A stretch of 37,473 nt of DNA, taken from positions 1-37,473 of the forward strand of contig CACZAM010000017.1 in assembly GCA_902779185.1 (NCBI GenBank). The letters are read 5' to 3'. Made by a program: the position numbers and the translations under genes. Positions 23,916 through 32,603 of the stretch are shown piece by piece; positions within the stretch are counted from its first letter, which is position 1; the number at the start of each line of letters is the position of its first letter. The notes beneath the pieces are model-generated. The model ran no database searches and was not told where the DNA came from. It saw only the letters and a program-made list of their open reading frames with translations. Origin of the DNA: an uncultured Eubacteriales bacterium (GTDB lineage: Bacteria > Bacillota > Clostridia > Peptostreptococcales > Anaerovoracaceae).

Positions 23916-25274
23916 TTACTCTCTTGCCATGTTGCCGAATTTTACGTATCTAGGGATCCATGTCAGATTAGCTATTCCGACCGGACCGTTTCTGTGCTTT
24001 GCTATGTTGACAGCGCAGGTGAGACCCGTGCTGTCGTCGATATTAGCTCTTTCATCTTCGGAGCTGTAATAGTCGTCTCTCTTCAGGAAAATGACTACAT
24101 CGGCATCCTGCTCGATAGCTCCGGAATCTCTCAGATCGGACAGCTTCGGCATGTGATCGCCTCCGCGCTGTTCCGGGCCTCTGGAGAGCTGTGACAGCAG
24201 TATCACCGCGCAGTCAAGCTCCTTGGCCATGATCTTGATGGATCTTGTGATGGCAGCGATCTCCTTCTCACGCTGCTCTATCCTGTAGCCGCCCATGCTC
24301 ATGAGCTGCAGGTAGTCTATGACGACCAGATCGAGGTCTCCCTTCTCCTGCTTGAAACGGCGGCATTTGTTCTTCATCTCGACAGGAGTGATCACCGAAG
24401 ATTCGTCGATGACCATGTCGAGTCCGTAAAAACTGTCCTGAGCGGCGGAGAGATCTTCCCACTCCTCCATGGAAATGTTTCCCTTGTGGATGTTCTCAAG
24501 AGGAACGCTCGAAGTCATTGAAAGAAGTCTTTCACCAAGCTGTGTGTTGGCCATCTCAAGGCTGAATATCATGACTTTTTTGCCCACGGACGCCGCGTGT
24601 TCCGCCACGTTCAGTGCCCATGCAGTCTTGCCTACACCCGGTCTCGCAGCCAGTATTATGAGGTCCGTCTTCTGGAAGCCGCCGAGGATCTTGTCGACGT
24701 CCCTGAAGCCGGTCGGAATGCCTTTGTCGTTGCCGTTTTTCTCCAGTTCCTGGAGCTGCTTGATGTTCTCGAAGAGCACATCGTTGACATCAACGTAATT
24801 GTTGCGCTGAGACTTATGCGCGATCTCAAGGATCCGCTGTTCGGCATTGTCGAGTATGTCTTCAGGCGGCAGTTCTGCGGAGTAAGCCGCGTCCCTTATC
24901 GCCTCTGCCTCTGTGATGAGCTGCCTCATCTTGGACTTGTCCGATACAGTCTCTGCATAATAGCGGGCATTCGAAGGAACGATGGCCTCGTCCATCAGCC
25001 TGCTCAGATATGTGATGCCGCCCACCATGTCGGCGGTCTTTCTCTGCTTCAGAGCCGAATAGACTGTAGTTATATCAATGCCTGTACCTTTCTGCTCCAT
25101 GTCGAGCATGGTCCTGTAGATCTCCTGATGCTCCTTGAGATAGAAGTCCTCAGGTCTCAGCATGGCATTGACATCAGCCCTCGCGTCCTGATTTTTAAGC
25201 ATGGAACCCAGTACCGCTTTCTCGGCTTCTATATCCACCGGCGGAAGCAGCACATCTTTTCTTTCTTCGTCCAT
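23916..25274 (-). CDS. dnaB: Replicative DNA helicase DnaB
   Basis: A 452-residue hexameric 5'-3' helicase that unwinds DNA at the replication fork. N-terminal primase-binding domain (about 12-115), linker helix, RecA-like motor (about 180-445) with Walker A ARPGVGKT (210-217), LDLVVIDYLQLMSMG (Walker B) and SQLSRGPEQR. Length is standard (the B. subtilis equivalent is called DnaC). No intein. One base separates it from rplI and five from the dnaD-like gene; AAGGCGG upstream serves as a ribosome site. Confidence 0.97.
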   Translation of the reverse strand: MDEERKDVLLPPVDIEAEKAVLGSMLKNQDARADVNAMLRPEDFYLKEHQEIYRTMLDMEQKGTGIDITTVYSALKQRKTADMVGGITYLSRLMDEAIVPSNARYYAETVSDKSKMRQLITEAEAIRDAAYSAELPPEDILDNAEQRILEIAHKSQRNNYVDVNDVLFENIKQLQELEKNGNDKGIPTGFRDVDKILGGFQKTDLIILAARPGVGKTAWALNVAEHAASVGKKVMIFSLEMANTQLGERLLSMTSSVPLENIHKGNISMEEWEDLSAAQDSFYGLDMVIDESSVITPVEMKNKCRRFKQEKGDLDLVVIDYLQLMSMGGYRIEQREKEIAAITRSIKIMAKELDCAVILLSQLSRGPEQRGGDHMPKLSDLRDSGAIEQDADVVIFLKRDDYYSSEDERANIDDSTGLTCAVNIAKHRNGPVGIANLTWIPRYVKFGNMARE

Positions 25275-25275
25275 T

Positions 25276-25725
25276 TTATTTTCCGCCTTCGATCTTAACG
25301 ACCACCTTGGCTTTTACATCCTGGAACAGCTTGATTTCAATGGTTTCAACGCCTGTTTCCTTGATCGGCTTGTCGAGTACGATCTTTCTCTTGTCTACCT
25401 CTACGCCTGTCTGCTCCGTGATCGCGGAAGCGATCTCCTTCGAAGTTATGGCGCCGAAGAGCCTGCCGCTTTCGCCTACCTTTGTCTTTACAACGATGAT
25501 CTTGTCAGCAAGCTGATGAGCGAGATCAAGAGCCGCAGCCTTGTCGGCTTCGTACTTCTCTTTGGCCTTTGCCTTTTCTCTCTCGATGGCCTTCTTGTTG
25601 GCAGGAGTCGCCTCTACCGCGAGTCCGCCCGGTATCAGCTTGTTGCGCGCGTAACCGTCGCTTACCTTTACCACCTGACCGGCCTTACCTGTTCCCTTGA
25701 CATCCTGTTTCAAAATGACTTCCAT
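25276..25725 (-). CDS. rplI: 50S ribosomal protein L9
   Basis: 149 residues. N-terminal RNA-binding domain with the signature [17 protein letters not shown] (24-40), a long Lys/Glu/Ala helix (about 41-75) and a C-terminal domain; L9 binds 23S rRNA domain V and helps keep the reading frame. Normal length. GGAGGAAAACAT precedes the ATG. The order gdpP-rplI-dnaB is conserved in Firmicutes. Confidence 0.97.
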   Translation of the reverse strand: MEVILKQDVKGTGKAGQVVKVSDGYARNKLIPGGLAVEATPANKKAIEREKAKAKEKYEADKAAALDLAHQLADKIIVVKTKVGESGRLFGAITSKEIASAITEQTGVEVDKRKIVLDKPIKETGVETIEIKLFQDVKAKVVVKIEGGK

Positions 25726-25749
25726 TATGTTTTCCTCCGCTTTCCCGGA

Positions 25750-27546
25750 TCATCTGATCAGTTCTATTTCCTGAGTCTTGCTCATGGTACGTCTGCGCTC
25801 TTCCTCTTCCTTGTCGAAGACTTCCTTGACGCCCTTCTTTATGCGGACGAGCACTTCTGCAAGCGGATCATCCGTCTGTACCGCAGCTGCTGTGAAGTGT
25901 CCGCCTCCGCCCATCTTCTCCATGAGCGACTGTACGTTTATTTCTCCTAAAGACCTTGCGCTTACTACGGTCTGGCCATTCAGGTTCCGTCCGAGAACAA
26001 AGGCCGCCTTTGTTCCTTTGACCGTTATGAGCTCATCCGCGACCTGCGCATTAATTATCTGTATGTTGCTGGTGGTCCCCTCAGTTATGGCGTACACGAC
26101 TCCGTCAGGTGAGAATTCCGCTCCGATGATCGCGTTTGCCTTTGCAAGGAAGTCTTCCTGCCTTACCTGGAAGAACTTTTTCACCTCTGTGCTGTCTGCG
26201 CCTCCGCGCTTGAGCCACGAGGCTGCCTCAAAGGTCCTTACGCCGGTTCTTCCCGAGAAGCTGTTTGAGTCCACCATTATGCCCGCGAGCATGGCTTCCG
26301 CTTCGAGCTTGCTGATAAAGCGCTTCTGCGAGAAGTGCTGCATCAGTTCCGCGAGAAGCTCGCTTGCCGATGAAGCGTAGCTTTCCACATAAGCCACTGC
26401 CGAATTCTGGTAAGAGTCCTCTGCCAGCCTGTGATGGTCTATGACGACCCTCGTCTTGCAGACTTCGGCCAGTTCAGGACATTCCACCAGCATCGGTCTG
26501 TTTGTATCCACGATGATGAGCAGAGACATGTCTGTCACCATCCTGAGCGCCTTCTCGGACTTGATAATGTTGTATTTATCAGTATCCGCGACCTTGTCAT
26601 AGATCGTATCGAGCGCTTCATTATGCTTATCCATGACTATGTAGAAGTCCTTGCCCAGGAATCTGCATATAGAGCTCGCGCCGATGGCTGATCCGAACGC
26701 ATCCATATCAGGCCATTTATGGCCCATGATGAACACCTTGTCGGCATCGTTTATGAGTGCCTTCATCGCGTGAGCTATGACTCTCGGCTTGCTGCGGTTG
26801 TTTTTCTCGAGCGACTGCATTGTTCCGCCATAGTAGCGTGTGCCGTCATCTGTCTTTACGACCGCCTGATCGCCTCCGCGTCCGAGCGCAAGCTCCAGAG
26901 CGGCTTCAGCAAGTTCTGACGATTCTATCAGCGATACTTTGGATATACCTATGCCCAGACTGATGGATGCCGGAAAGTCTATCTTCGACTCGAGGTTCCT
27001 CACCTCGTCTATAATGCTGAAATCCCCTTCTATCATGTGGTTCAGCTGCTCGCTGGTGGTGTACAGGACATATCTGTCGTCCCCTGTACTGATGACAGGC
27101 GACTGGAATGAGTCTCCCCACTTTCGCAGCAGACCGTCGATCTGAGCCGGTATCAGTCTCCTGAGATCCTCCGGAGAACTTGCTATAAGCTCATCATAGT
27201 TATCGATGTTGATAAATATGATGACCGCCCGCTCGTTCTCAAGCTTGTTCTTGAAAGACTCCCTGACAGTTGCTTCGTCGAAGAACACCACAATGTCTTC
27301 GTCTTCCTTGGCCTCTTCGTTTATCCAGAGCTTGAACAACTTGCCGTTACGCTCAAGGACCTTCTCTTCCGTGTTGGCCTGCATGAGCTGATCACGCTTG
27401 AAGCCCGTCATCGTGAAGAAGTTGGTTCCCACGATGTCATCATAGACAAATACGTTCTTCATGAGCGGATTAGCGCCGGTTATTATGCCCTCCGGGCTTA
27501 CGGAACAGGCCGGGATCGGAAGCGTCCTGATAAATTGAATGTCCAT
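25750..27546 (-). CDS. gdpP: c-di-AMP phosphodiesterase, GdpP-like, lacking membrane helices
   Basis: A 598-residue DHH/DHHA1 phosphodiesterase that hydrolyses cyclic di-AMP to pApA. Order: PAS-like domain (about 1-80), degenerate GGDEF domain (about 104-236, GRGGDQ in place of GGDEF), DHH domain with HxDxD-type MGHKWPDMDAFGS (His276, Asp280, Asp282), Asp347, DHH (370-372) and Asp426, then DHHA1 with GGGGH (546-550). Canonical GdpP is about 655 residues and starts with two membrane helices; here the protein begins at the PAS domain, and the upstream frame is closed by the parB gene only 12 bases away. The ribosome site GAGGAGAAG is strong, so the short form is genuine and probably cytoplasmic. 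Confidence 0.93.
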   Translation of the reverse strand: MDIQFIRTLPIPACSVSPEGIITGANPLMKNVFVYDDIVGTNFFTMTGFKRDQLMQANTEEKVLERNGKLFKLWINEEAKEDEDIVVFFDEATVRESFKNKLENERAVIIFINIDNYDELIASSPEDLRRLIPAQIDGLLRKWGDSFQSPVISTGDDRYVLYTTSEQLNHMIEGDFSIIDEVRNLESKIDFPASISLGIGISKVSLIESSELAEAALELALGRGGDQAVVKTDDGTRYYGGTMQSLEKNNRSKPRVIAHAMKALINDADKVFIMGHKWPDMDAFGSAIGASSICRFLGKDFYIVMDKHNEALDTIYDKVADTDKYNIIKSEKALRMVTDMSLLIIVDTNRPMLVECPELAEVCKTRVVIDHHRLAEDSYQNSAVAYVESYASSASELLAELMQHFSQKRFISKLEAEAMLAGIMVDSNSFSGRTGVRTFEAASWLKRGGADSTEVKKFFQVRQEDFLAKANAIIGAEFSPDGVVYAITEGTTSNIQIINAQVADELITVKGTKAAFVLGRNLNGQTVVSARSLGEINVQSLMEKMGGGGHFTAAAVQTDDPLAEVLVRIKKGVKEVFDKEEEERRRTMSKTQEIELIR

Positions 27547-27558
27547 GACTTCTCCTCT

Positions 27559-28503
27559 CTACTTGAAGGCTTCCCTCATAGCATCGATAAGTCTGTTGAG
27601 TTCATCGAGACTGTAGTACTCGAGCTCGATCTTCCCCTTGCTTTCATCGCCGGTGATGTTCACCTTTGTGCCAAGCAGCGTCATAAGTTCTCTTTCGACA
27701 GCCGTGATCTCGGCACTTTTGGCCTTATCGGCGTCAGTCGCTCTTTTGCGCCGCTTGCGCTCAGGTCTGAGCTCATCCTTGACCTTCTCGGCAAGTCTTT
27801 CGGTCGCCCTTACGGACAGGTCATTGCGGATGATCTTATCGGCGATCTCTTTCTGCCTTGCCTTGTCAGGGATATTAATGATGGTTCTTCCGTGTGCCGC
27901 GGACATTTGTCCGCTGGACACGTACTGCTGGATCTCTTCCGGCAGTTTGAGCAGCCTTATGCTGTTCGTGATGTAAGTGCGGCTCCTTCCGAGCGAAGCA
28001 GATACCTGCTCCTGTGTGAAGCCGTACTTCTCGGTCATCGATTTCAGCCCGAGAGCCTCTTCTATAGGATCGAGGTCTTCTCTCTGCATGTTTTCGATGA
28101 TGGCGACAATGGCATTCTGCCTGTCGTCGAAGTTCCTTACAATACATGGAACTGTTCTCAGACCTGACATTCTGGCCGCGCGCCATCTTCTCTCGCCGGC
28201 GACCAGCTCGTAGCCGTTGGTGCTCTCCCTGACTATGAGAGGCTGAATGACCCCGTTCGCTGTGATAGAGCTGGCCAGCTCACCGAGTTTCACCTCGTCA
28301 AAATTCTTACGAGGCTGCGCGCTGTTTGGTCTGATGTCATTTATGTCTATATATAGGACCCTGTCTTCATTTTCGGCATTGTCCGCCGCTTTTGAAGAAA
28401 CGCCTTCTTCTCCGGCTTCTTCGGTTCTCCTCTTTTCTTCTACAGGGGCCGCGTCAGCAAAGAGCGCGTCTAATCCCCTCCCGAGTCCTGCTTTCCTGGC
28501 CAT
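27559..28503 (-). CDS. parB: Chromosome partitioning protein ParB (Spo0J)
   Basis: A 314-residue CTP-dependent DNA clamp that loads at parS and recruits SMC/condensin. It has the ParA-stimulating N-terminus GLGRGLDALF (6-15), CTP-binding N domain with GERRWRA (103-109) and ENMQREDLDP, a helix-turn-helix (about 162-185) that reads parS, and a C-terminal dimerisation domain. parS-type sites lie just beyond parA. Its ATG overlaps the parA stop by one base (TAATG). Confidence 0.96.
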   Translation of the reverse strand: MARKAGLGRGLDALFADAAPVEEKRRTEEAGEEGVSSKAADNAENEDRVLYIDINDIRPNSAQPRKNFDEVKLGELASSITANGVIQPLIVRESTNGYELVAGERRWRAARMSGLRTVPCIVRNFDDRQNAIVAIIENMQREDLDPIEEALGLKSMTEKYGFTQEQVSASLGRSRTYITNSIRLLKLPEEIQQYVSSGQMSAAHGRTIINIPDKARQKEIADKIIRNDLSVRATERLAEKVKDELRPERKRRKRATDADKAKSAEITAVERELMTLLGTKVNITGDESKGKIELEYYSLDELNRLIDAMREAFK

Positions 28504-29291
28504 TACTTCTTCGCTCTCTTTCTTGCTCTTTCTCTGGCGAGAAATTCCTTGGTGAACTCCATGTATGCCTTGGCGCCCTGCGCTTTCGGGTCATAATCAA
28601 TTATCGGCTTGCCGTAACTCGGAGCTTCCGCAAGCCTTACGTTACGAGGAATTATCGTATGGTACATGGCCGGTCCGAAGAAGTTTCTTACGTCTGCGAC
28701 AACAGCCTGGGAGAGGTTGGTTCTTCCGTCGAACATACTCAGTATGACTCCGTCTATATAAAGATCCGGATTCAGTCTCTCTTTTACCTTTTCGATGGTA
28801 CTGATGAGCTGGCTGACTCCCTCAAGAGCATAGAATTCGCACTGGATAGGGATGAGAACACTGTTGACGGCTGTAAGCGAGTTGATCGTAAGAATGCCCA
28901 GCGAAGGAGGGCAGTCCACCAGAATATAATCATAATCTTCTCTTACAGCATCAATGACCCTCTTGAGCCTGCGTTCGCGGCCCTCAAGCAAAGCAAGCTC
29001 AACCTCTGCGCCCGCAAGATCAACGCTTGCAGGTATGAGGAAGAGGTTCTCAGTATTCGTTGGCAGAACGGCTTTTCTCACATCAAAGTCCGTGTCGATA
29101 AGCGCATCATAGAGTGTGCTCTTCAGAGTCCTCTTGCGTATTCCGATACCGCTGGTCGTATTTCCCTGCGGATCGATATCCACCATAAGGACCTTCTTCC
29201 CCCTGCGCGCCAGACACGCTGCCAGATTGATGTTGGTGGTCGTTTTTCCGACGCCGCCCTTTTGATTGAAAATAGCAATAGCCTTGCCCAT
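28503..29291 (-). CDS. parA: Chromosome partitioning ATPase ParA (Soj)
   Basis: A 262-residue Walker-type ATPase with deviant Walker A KGGVGKTT (11-18, signature Lys at 11), DIDPQGN and VDCPPSLG motifs, and no N-terminal HTH, so of the chromosomal Soj type. It binds DNA non-specifically as an ATP dimer and works with ParB in origin segregation and DnaA control. The minus-strand leader has TATAAT (29338-29343), two small hairpins, and GGAGGT before the ATG. Confidence 0.96.
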   Translation of the reverse strand: MGKAIAIFNQKGGVGKTTTNINLAACLARRGKKVLMVDIDPQGNTTSGIGIRKRTLKSTLYDALIDTDFDVRKAVLPTNTENLFLIPASVDLAGAEVELALLEGRERRLKRVIDAVREDYDYILVDCPPSLGILTINSLTAVNSVLIPIQCEFYALEGVSQLISTIEKVKERLNPDLYIDGVILSMFDGRTNLSQAVVADVRNFFGPAMYHTIIPRNVRLAEAPSYGKPIIDYDPKAQGAKAYMEFTKEFLARERARKRAKK

Positions 29292-29304
29292 TAATTACCT
29301 CCTG

Positions 29305-29343
29305 CGGGACATAGTTCCCGATTAAACACTTCCGTGTATTATA
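29305..29343 (-). promoter_or_regulatory. parA promoter -10 and leader hairpins
   Basis: On the minus strand TATAAT (plus 29338-29343) lies about 46 bases before the parA start; the -35 is poor. Two short inverted repeats follow: ACAC/GTGT (29326-29337) and CGGGA/TCCCG (29305-29320). The second ends just before the AGGAGG and could affect its access. Confidence 0.4.
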
Positions 29344-29483
29344 CTGCAATTATGGCGCAGTTTTCTACTTCTTATAGTGGTTTTACTGTGATGATTCGGT
29401 GATTTTAGTGGCCTTTAATAAATGCATAATGCAAATTGTGCCGTACGGCTTCTCTAACCACAATATATAGACTCTAGCAAAAT

Positions 29484-29499
29484 TGTTCCACGTGAAACA
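29484..29499. other. parS site, ParB-binding palindrome
   Basis: TGTTCCACGTGAAACA, matching the parS consensus TGTTNCACGTGAAACA without mismatch. The flanks extend it to a 26-base palindrome (29479-29504) with one mismatched pair. It lies about 190 bases upstream of parA. Confidence 0.93.
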
Positions 29500-29542
29500 A
29501 TTTTAATAAGCACAGGTAAACCCTTTGCTGTTTTTCGAATGA

Positions 29543-29558
29543 TGTTTCACATGAAACA
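29543..29558. other. Second parS-like site (one mismatch)
   Basis: TGTTTCACATGAAACA differs from the parS consensus only at the central G (A here). It is 44 bases from the canonical site and ends three bases before the rsmG stop codon. Binding may be weaker. Confidence 0.7.
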
Positions 29559-29561
29559 TTT

Positions 29562-30218
29562 TTATTTGGAAATAATAAGGAGGACGTGTCCGGAGATATC
29601 TTCCGGGACATCTTTATAGGATTCTATATAGGAAAGACGGGCTTTATTCTTCTTTAGAATTCTTGAAGCCTGGGCAAGTTCTTCATCATAGTTTTCGCCC
29701 TTATAGGCAATGAAGGACCCGCCTTTTCTGACAAAGGGGAGGCACCAACCTGAAAGCTTTTCAAGATTGGCAACCGCTCTGGAAACACAGACATCAAATG
29801 CTCCGTTGTATTCCGGCTTTTTAGAGATCTCCTCAGCGCGCGCATGCACCGTTTGGAGATTAGATATATTAAGCGTTTGCGCGAACTCATCTATAACTCT
29901 GAGCCGCTTGAGGGTAGAGTCGAGCAGGGTAAAGTCTTTTTCCGGACTTACTATCGCAAGAAGTGCTCCGGGAAAGCCTGCGCCTGTCCCGACGTCTATG
30001 ATCTTTTCAGCCTCTTTATATTCAGGCAGATCAACTATGGCAAGCGAATCCAGCACGTGCTTTACCAGCGCTTCGTTAGGATCTCTTACTGCTGTAAGAT
30101 TGATATGCTCATTTCTTACCAGCACAAGATCGAGGTAGGCGAGGAGGGTGGAAGACTTCTGCTTACCGAATTTTTCTATAAGCTGTTCTGTAATTTCGGG
30201 ATCGAATCTTTTATCCAT
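29562..30218 (-). CDS. rsmG: 16S rRNA (guanine527-N7)-methyltransferase RsmG
   Basis: A 218-residue methyltransferase for m7G527 in the 530 loop of 16S rRNA. NLTAVRDPNEALVKHVLDS (40-58) and SAM motif DVGTGAGFPG (75-84) are characteristic, followed by VSRAVANL. Normal length. It follows mnmG by nine bases, the classical gidA-gidB order; the ribosome site is weak, so coupling is likely. Confidence 0.95.
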   Translation of the reverse strand: MDKRFDPEITEQLIEKFGKQKSSTLLAYLDLVLVRNEHINLTAVRDPNEALVKHVLDSLAIVDLPEYKEAEKIIDVGTGAGFPGALLAIVSPEKDFTLLDSTLKRLRVIDEFAQTLNISNLQTVHARAEEISKKPEYNGAFDVCVSRAVANLEKLSGWCLPFVRKGGSFIAYKGENYDEELAQASRILKKNKARLSYIESYKDVPEDISGHVLLIISK

Positions 30219-30227
30219 ATTGCCTGA

Positions 30228-32231
30228 TTACAAAGTTTTCTGACTTTTCGAGCGCATCTCTTTTTCAAGATATACGAGCAGTACGTTTATATCGGCAGGG
30301 GAGACTCCTGAAATACGGCTGGCCTGTCCGACGGTAATAGGGCGGATATCCGAAAGCTTCTGTCTGGCTTCAAGTCTGAGCCCTCCGATTGAATTGTAAT
30401 CAAGGGTCTCGCTCAGCTTCTTATCTTCAAGACTTCTGAGTTTTTCCACCTCATTGATCTGCTTCTGGATGTATCCGTCATACTTCAGAATGACTTCTAC
30501 CTCAGTCTTCTCATTCTCCGTAAGGGAAGGGCGGGTATCGTCATCTATTTCTTCTAAATCCTTATAATAGATGGCAGGTCTCTTCAGAATATCTGCAAAG
30601 CTTTGATTTGCGGTTTCTTTGAGATCCTTCTTTTTTCTTTCTAGCTGATCTTCTTTATCCGGATCACCGGCGCATTCTTTCTCGGCTTTACGGATCTCGT
30701 GCTCGTAAAGGAATTCCCTGAAAGTGTCTATATCGACCCTTTTGGTTCTTAGCCTTGCGACTTCTGCGTCTACCTTGTCTTTCTTTTCAAGATATCTTCT
30801 GTATCTCTCCTCAGTGACCGTACCGTATTTGTATCCGATCTCTGTAAGTCTTCTGTCGGCATTGTCCTGTCTGAGAAGCAGTCTGTATTCAGCCCTGGAA
30901 GTCATTATACGATATGGTTCATTGGTTCCCTTAGTGACAAGATCGTCAATGAGAACGCCGATATATGCCTGATCGCGTCTCAGCACCAGTGGTTCTTTAT
31001 CCCTGAGCCTGCAGACGGCATTTATACCGGCAATAAGGCCCTGCGCTGCAGCTTCCTCATATCCCGAGCTTCCATTGAACTGGCCGGCACAGAACATGCC
31101 ATCAACAATCTTGCTTTCAAGGCTCGGTTTAAGCGAAAGGGGATCAACGCAGTCATATTCAATTGCATACGCCGGGCTAAGAATTTCAGCATGTTCAAGT
31201 CCCGGAATGGTGGCATAAAAAGCATGCTGTACATCCTCCGGCAGGCTGGAGCTCATGCCTTGTATGTACATAAGATCGGTGTCAAGACCCTCAGGCTCAA
31301 CAAAGAGCTGATGCCTCTTTCTGTCTTTGAATCTCGATACTTTGTCCTCGATAGACGGACAATATCTCGGGCCGACTCCGACTATATTTCCGGAGTACAT
31401 TGCTGATTTTTCAATATTATCAAGAATGATCTTATGAGTAGTCTCGTTGGTATATGACAGCCAGCAGCTGATCTGGTCGATATCGTATGTTTTGTCCTCA
31501 TTCAGGAAACTGAACGGAACTATCTTCTCGTCGCCCTTCTGCTCGGTCATCGCATCATAGTTGAGGGTATCCTTATGCATCCTGGCAGGAGTACCCGTCT
31601 TAAACCTTCTTATCGGGAACCCGAGCTCCCTGAGATTTTCGCCCAGCTTAGTCGCCGGTCTGAGTCCCGAAGGACCGGAGATGCGTATATCATCGCCTAT
31701 GAATATCTTTCCGGCAAGGAAAGTTCCGGTGCAGATTATGACCTCTTTGCATGAGTACTCCTTGCCCGAAGCGGTCCTGACTCCCGTGACAAACTTTTCC
31801 ACAGGTTTTCCGGAATCCTTGCACTCACTGCGTTCCGCCAGCACCAATTCTGTAATTTCATCCTCGATGAGCTCAAGATGTTCCTGTTCGCGGATGGTCT
31901 TCAGCATCTCCTGATGATACTTTTCCTTGTCCGCCTGAGCCCTAAGGGAATGCACGGCAGGCCCCTTTGAAGTGTTGAGCATCTTGGACTGGATGAAGGT
32001 CTTGTCGATGTTGAGACCCATCTCTCCGCCGAGAGCATCTACCTCTCGCACGAGATGCCCCTTGCCTGTCCCGCCGATCGACGGATTGCACGGCATCATG
32101 GCTACCGAGTCCATATCAGTACAGAACATTGCGGTCTCAATGCCGAGGCGCGCGCAAACAAGACCGGCCTCGCATCCAGCGTGGCCGGCTCCAATTACTA
32201 TTACATCAAACTTCTTCACAGCATGTTTCAT
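30228..32231 (-). CDS. mnmG: tRNA uridine-5-carboxymethylaminomethyl modification enzyme MnmG
   Basis: A 667-residue FAD enzyme that acts with MnmE to modify U34 of tRNAs reading split codon boxes. The FAD loop GAGHAG is at 14-19; signature [23 protein letters not shown] is present but spans more than a short motif, and the [12 protein letters not shown] and C-terminal MnmE-binding helices are intact. I start at ATG 32229-32231; a longer open frame to 32525 runs through the antitoxin gene and encodes no MnmG-like residues. No Shine-Dalgarno precedes this ATG, and an extended -10 (TGTTACAAT) sits only about 10 bases upstream, so the mRNA is probably nearly leaderless. A toxin-antitoxin pair separates it from mnmE. 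Confidence 0.94.
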   Translation of the reverse strand: MKHAVKKFDVIVIGAGHAGCEAGLVCARLGIETAMFCTDMDSVAMMPCNPSIGGTGKGHLVREVDALGGEMGLNIDKTFIQSKMLNTSKGPAVHSLRAQADKEKYHQEMLKTIREQEHLELIEDEITELVLAERSECKDSGKPVEKFVTGVRTASGKEYSCKEVIICTGTFLAGKIFIGDDIRISGPSGLRPATKLGENLRELGFPIRRFKTGTPARMHKDTLNYDAMTEQKGDEKIVPFSFLNEDKTYDIDQISCWLSYTNETTHKIILDNIEKSAMYSGNIVGVGPRYCPSIEDKVSRFKDRKRHQLFVEPEGLDTDLMYIQGMSSSLPEDVQHAFYATIPGLEHAEILSPAYAIEYDCVDPLSLKPSLESKIVDGMFCAGQFNGSSGYEEAAAQGLIAGINAVCRLRDKEPLVLRRDQAYIGVLIDDLVTKGTNEPYRIMTSRAEYRLLLRQDNADRRLTEIGYKYGTVTEERYRRYLEKKDKVDAEVARLRTKRVDIDTFREFLYEHEIRKAEKECAGDPDKEDQLERKKKDLKETANQSFADILKRPAIYYKDLEEIDDDTRPSLTENEKTEVEVILKYDGYIQKQINEVEKLRSLEDKKLSETLDYNSIGGLRLEARQKLSDIRPITVGQASRISGVSPADINVLLVYLEKEMRSKSQKTL

Positions 32232-32241
32232 AATTACCGAT

Positions 32242-32268
32242 ATTGTAACACATTTGCCGGCTTGACAA
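32242..32268 (-). promoter_or_regulatory. mnmG promoter
   Basis: On the minus strand: extended -10 TGTTACAAT with TACAAT at plus 32242-32247, and TTGTCA at plus 32263-32268 with a short 15-base spacer. Its -35 overlaps the -35 of the divergent toxin-antitoxin promoter. Confidence 0.5.
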
Positions 32269-32290
32269 AAATAGTGCTTTGAGTTAATGT
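32262..32290 (+). promoter_or_regulatory. Promoter of the toxin-antitoxin pair
   Basis: Perfect -35 TTGACA (32262-32267), a 17-base spacer and -10 TAATGT (32285-32290). The -10 overlaps the first operator palindrome, as expected for an autoregulated pair. Confidence 0.6.
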
Positions 32291-32310
32291 ATATACATAG
32301 GTATATACAT
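32287..32310 (+). promoter_or_regulatory. Paired palindromic operator of the toxin-antitoxin pair
   Basis: GTATATAC occurs at 32289-32296 and 32301-32308, each self-complementary and followed by AT, 12 bases apart. The first extends to ATGTATATACAT (32287-32298). The pair lies between the promoter and the ribosome site and is the likely binding site of the AbrB-fold antitoxin. Confidence 0.65.
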
Positions 32311-32327
32311 TTGTGAAGGTGAATGCA

Positions 32328-32603
32328 ATGACTACAAATATCCGAGCATGGGGAAACAGCCAGGGGATTTATATCCCGAAAAAACTTCTTCAGGAAGCTT
32401 CTTTGAGTGTGAACGACTCTGTTGAAATAAGTGTTGTTGACGGAGCTCTGATAATTCGCAAAAATGCATCGGAAGCGATAAGGAGGGAAGCTCTGGCATC
32501 GCTTCGCGAGATACGCAGTGCCCACAGGAGCAGCTCATCTGACATAAGCAACGACTACAGAATCGAAAGAAACGAGCACATCGATGAAAAATACGGAAAA
32601 TAA
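32328..32603 (+). CDS. AbrB/MazE-family antitoxin
   Basis: A 91-residue protein with a SpoVT-AbrB swapped-hairpin DNA-binding domain (about 3-46): [19 protein letters not shown] (3-21) is the typical MazE/VapB start. The C-terminal half (about 50-91) is charged and probably disordered until bound to the toxin. ATG 32328 is preferred over an upstream in-frame GTG at 32313 because GAAGGTGA sits just before it. It overlaps the toxin gene by 20 bases. It presumably neutralises the PIN toxin and represses its own promoter at the GTATATAC boxes. Local base composition is more AT-rich than the neighbours, consistent with acquisition. Confidence 0.88.
   Translation: MTTNIRAWGNSQGIYIPKKLLQEASLSVNDSVEISVVDGALIIRKNASEAIRREALASLREIRSAHRSSSSDISNDYRIERNEHIDEKYGK

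Noticed and set aside
29292-29561. Chromosomal origin (oriC) in the parA-rsmG gap
   Set aside because: No series of DnaA boxes (TTATCCACA-like) or dnaA gene was seen; only the parS sites are supported.
32232-32525. Upstream extension of MnmG by 98 codons
   Set aside because: It crosses the antitoxin gene and both promoters and has no similarity to the MnmG N-terminus, which begins just before the FAD loop.
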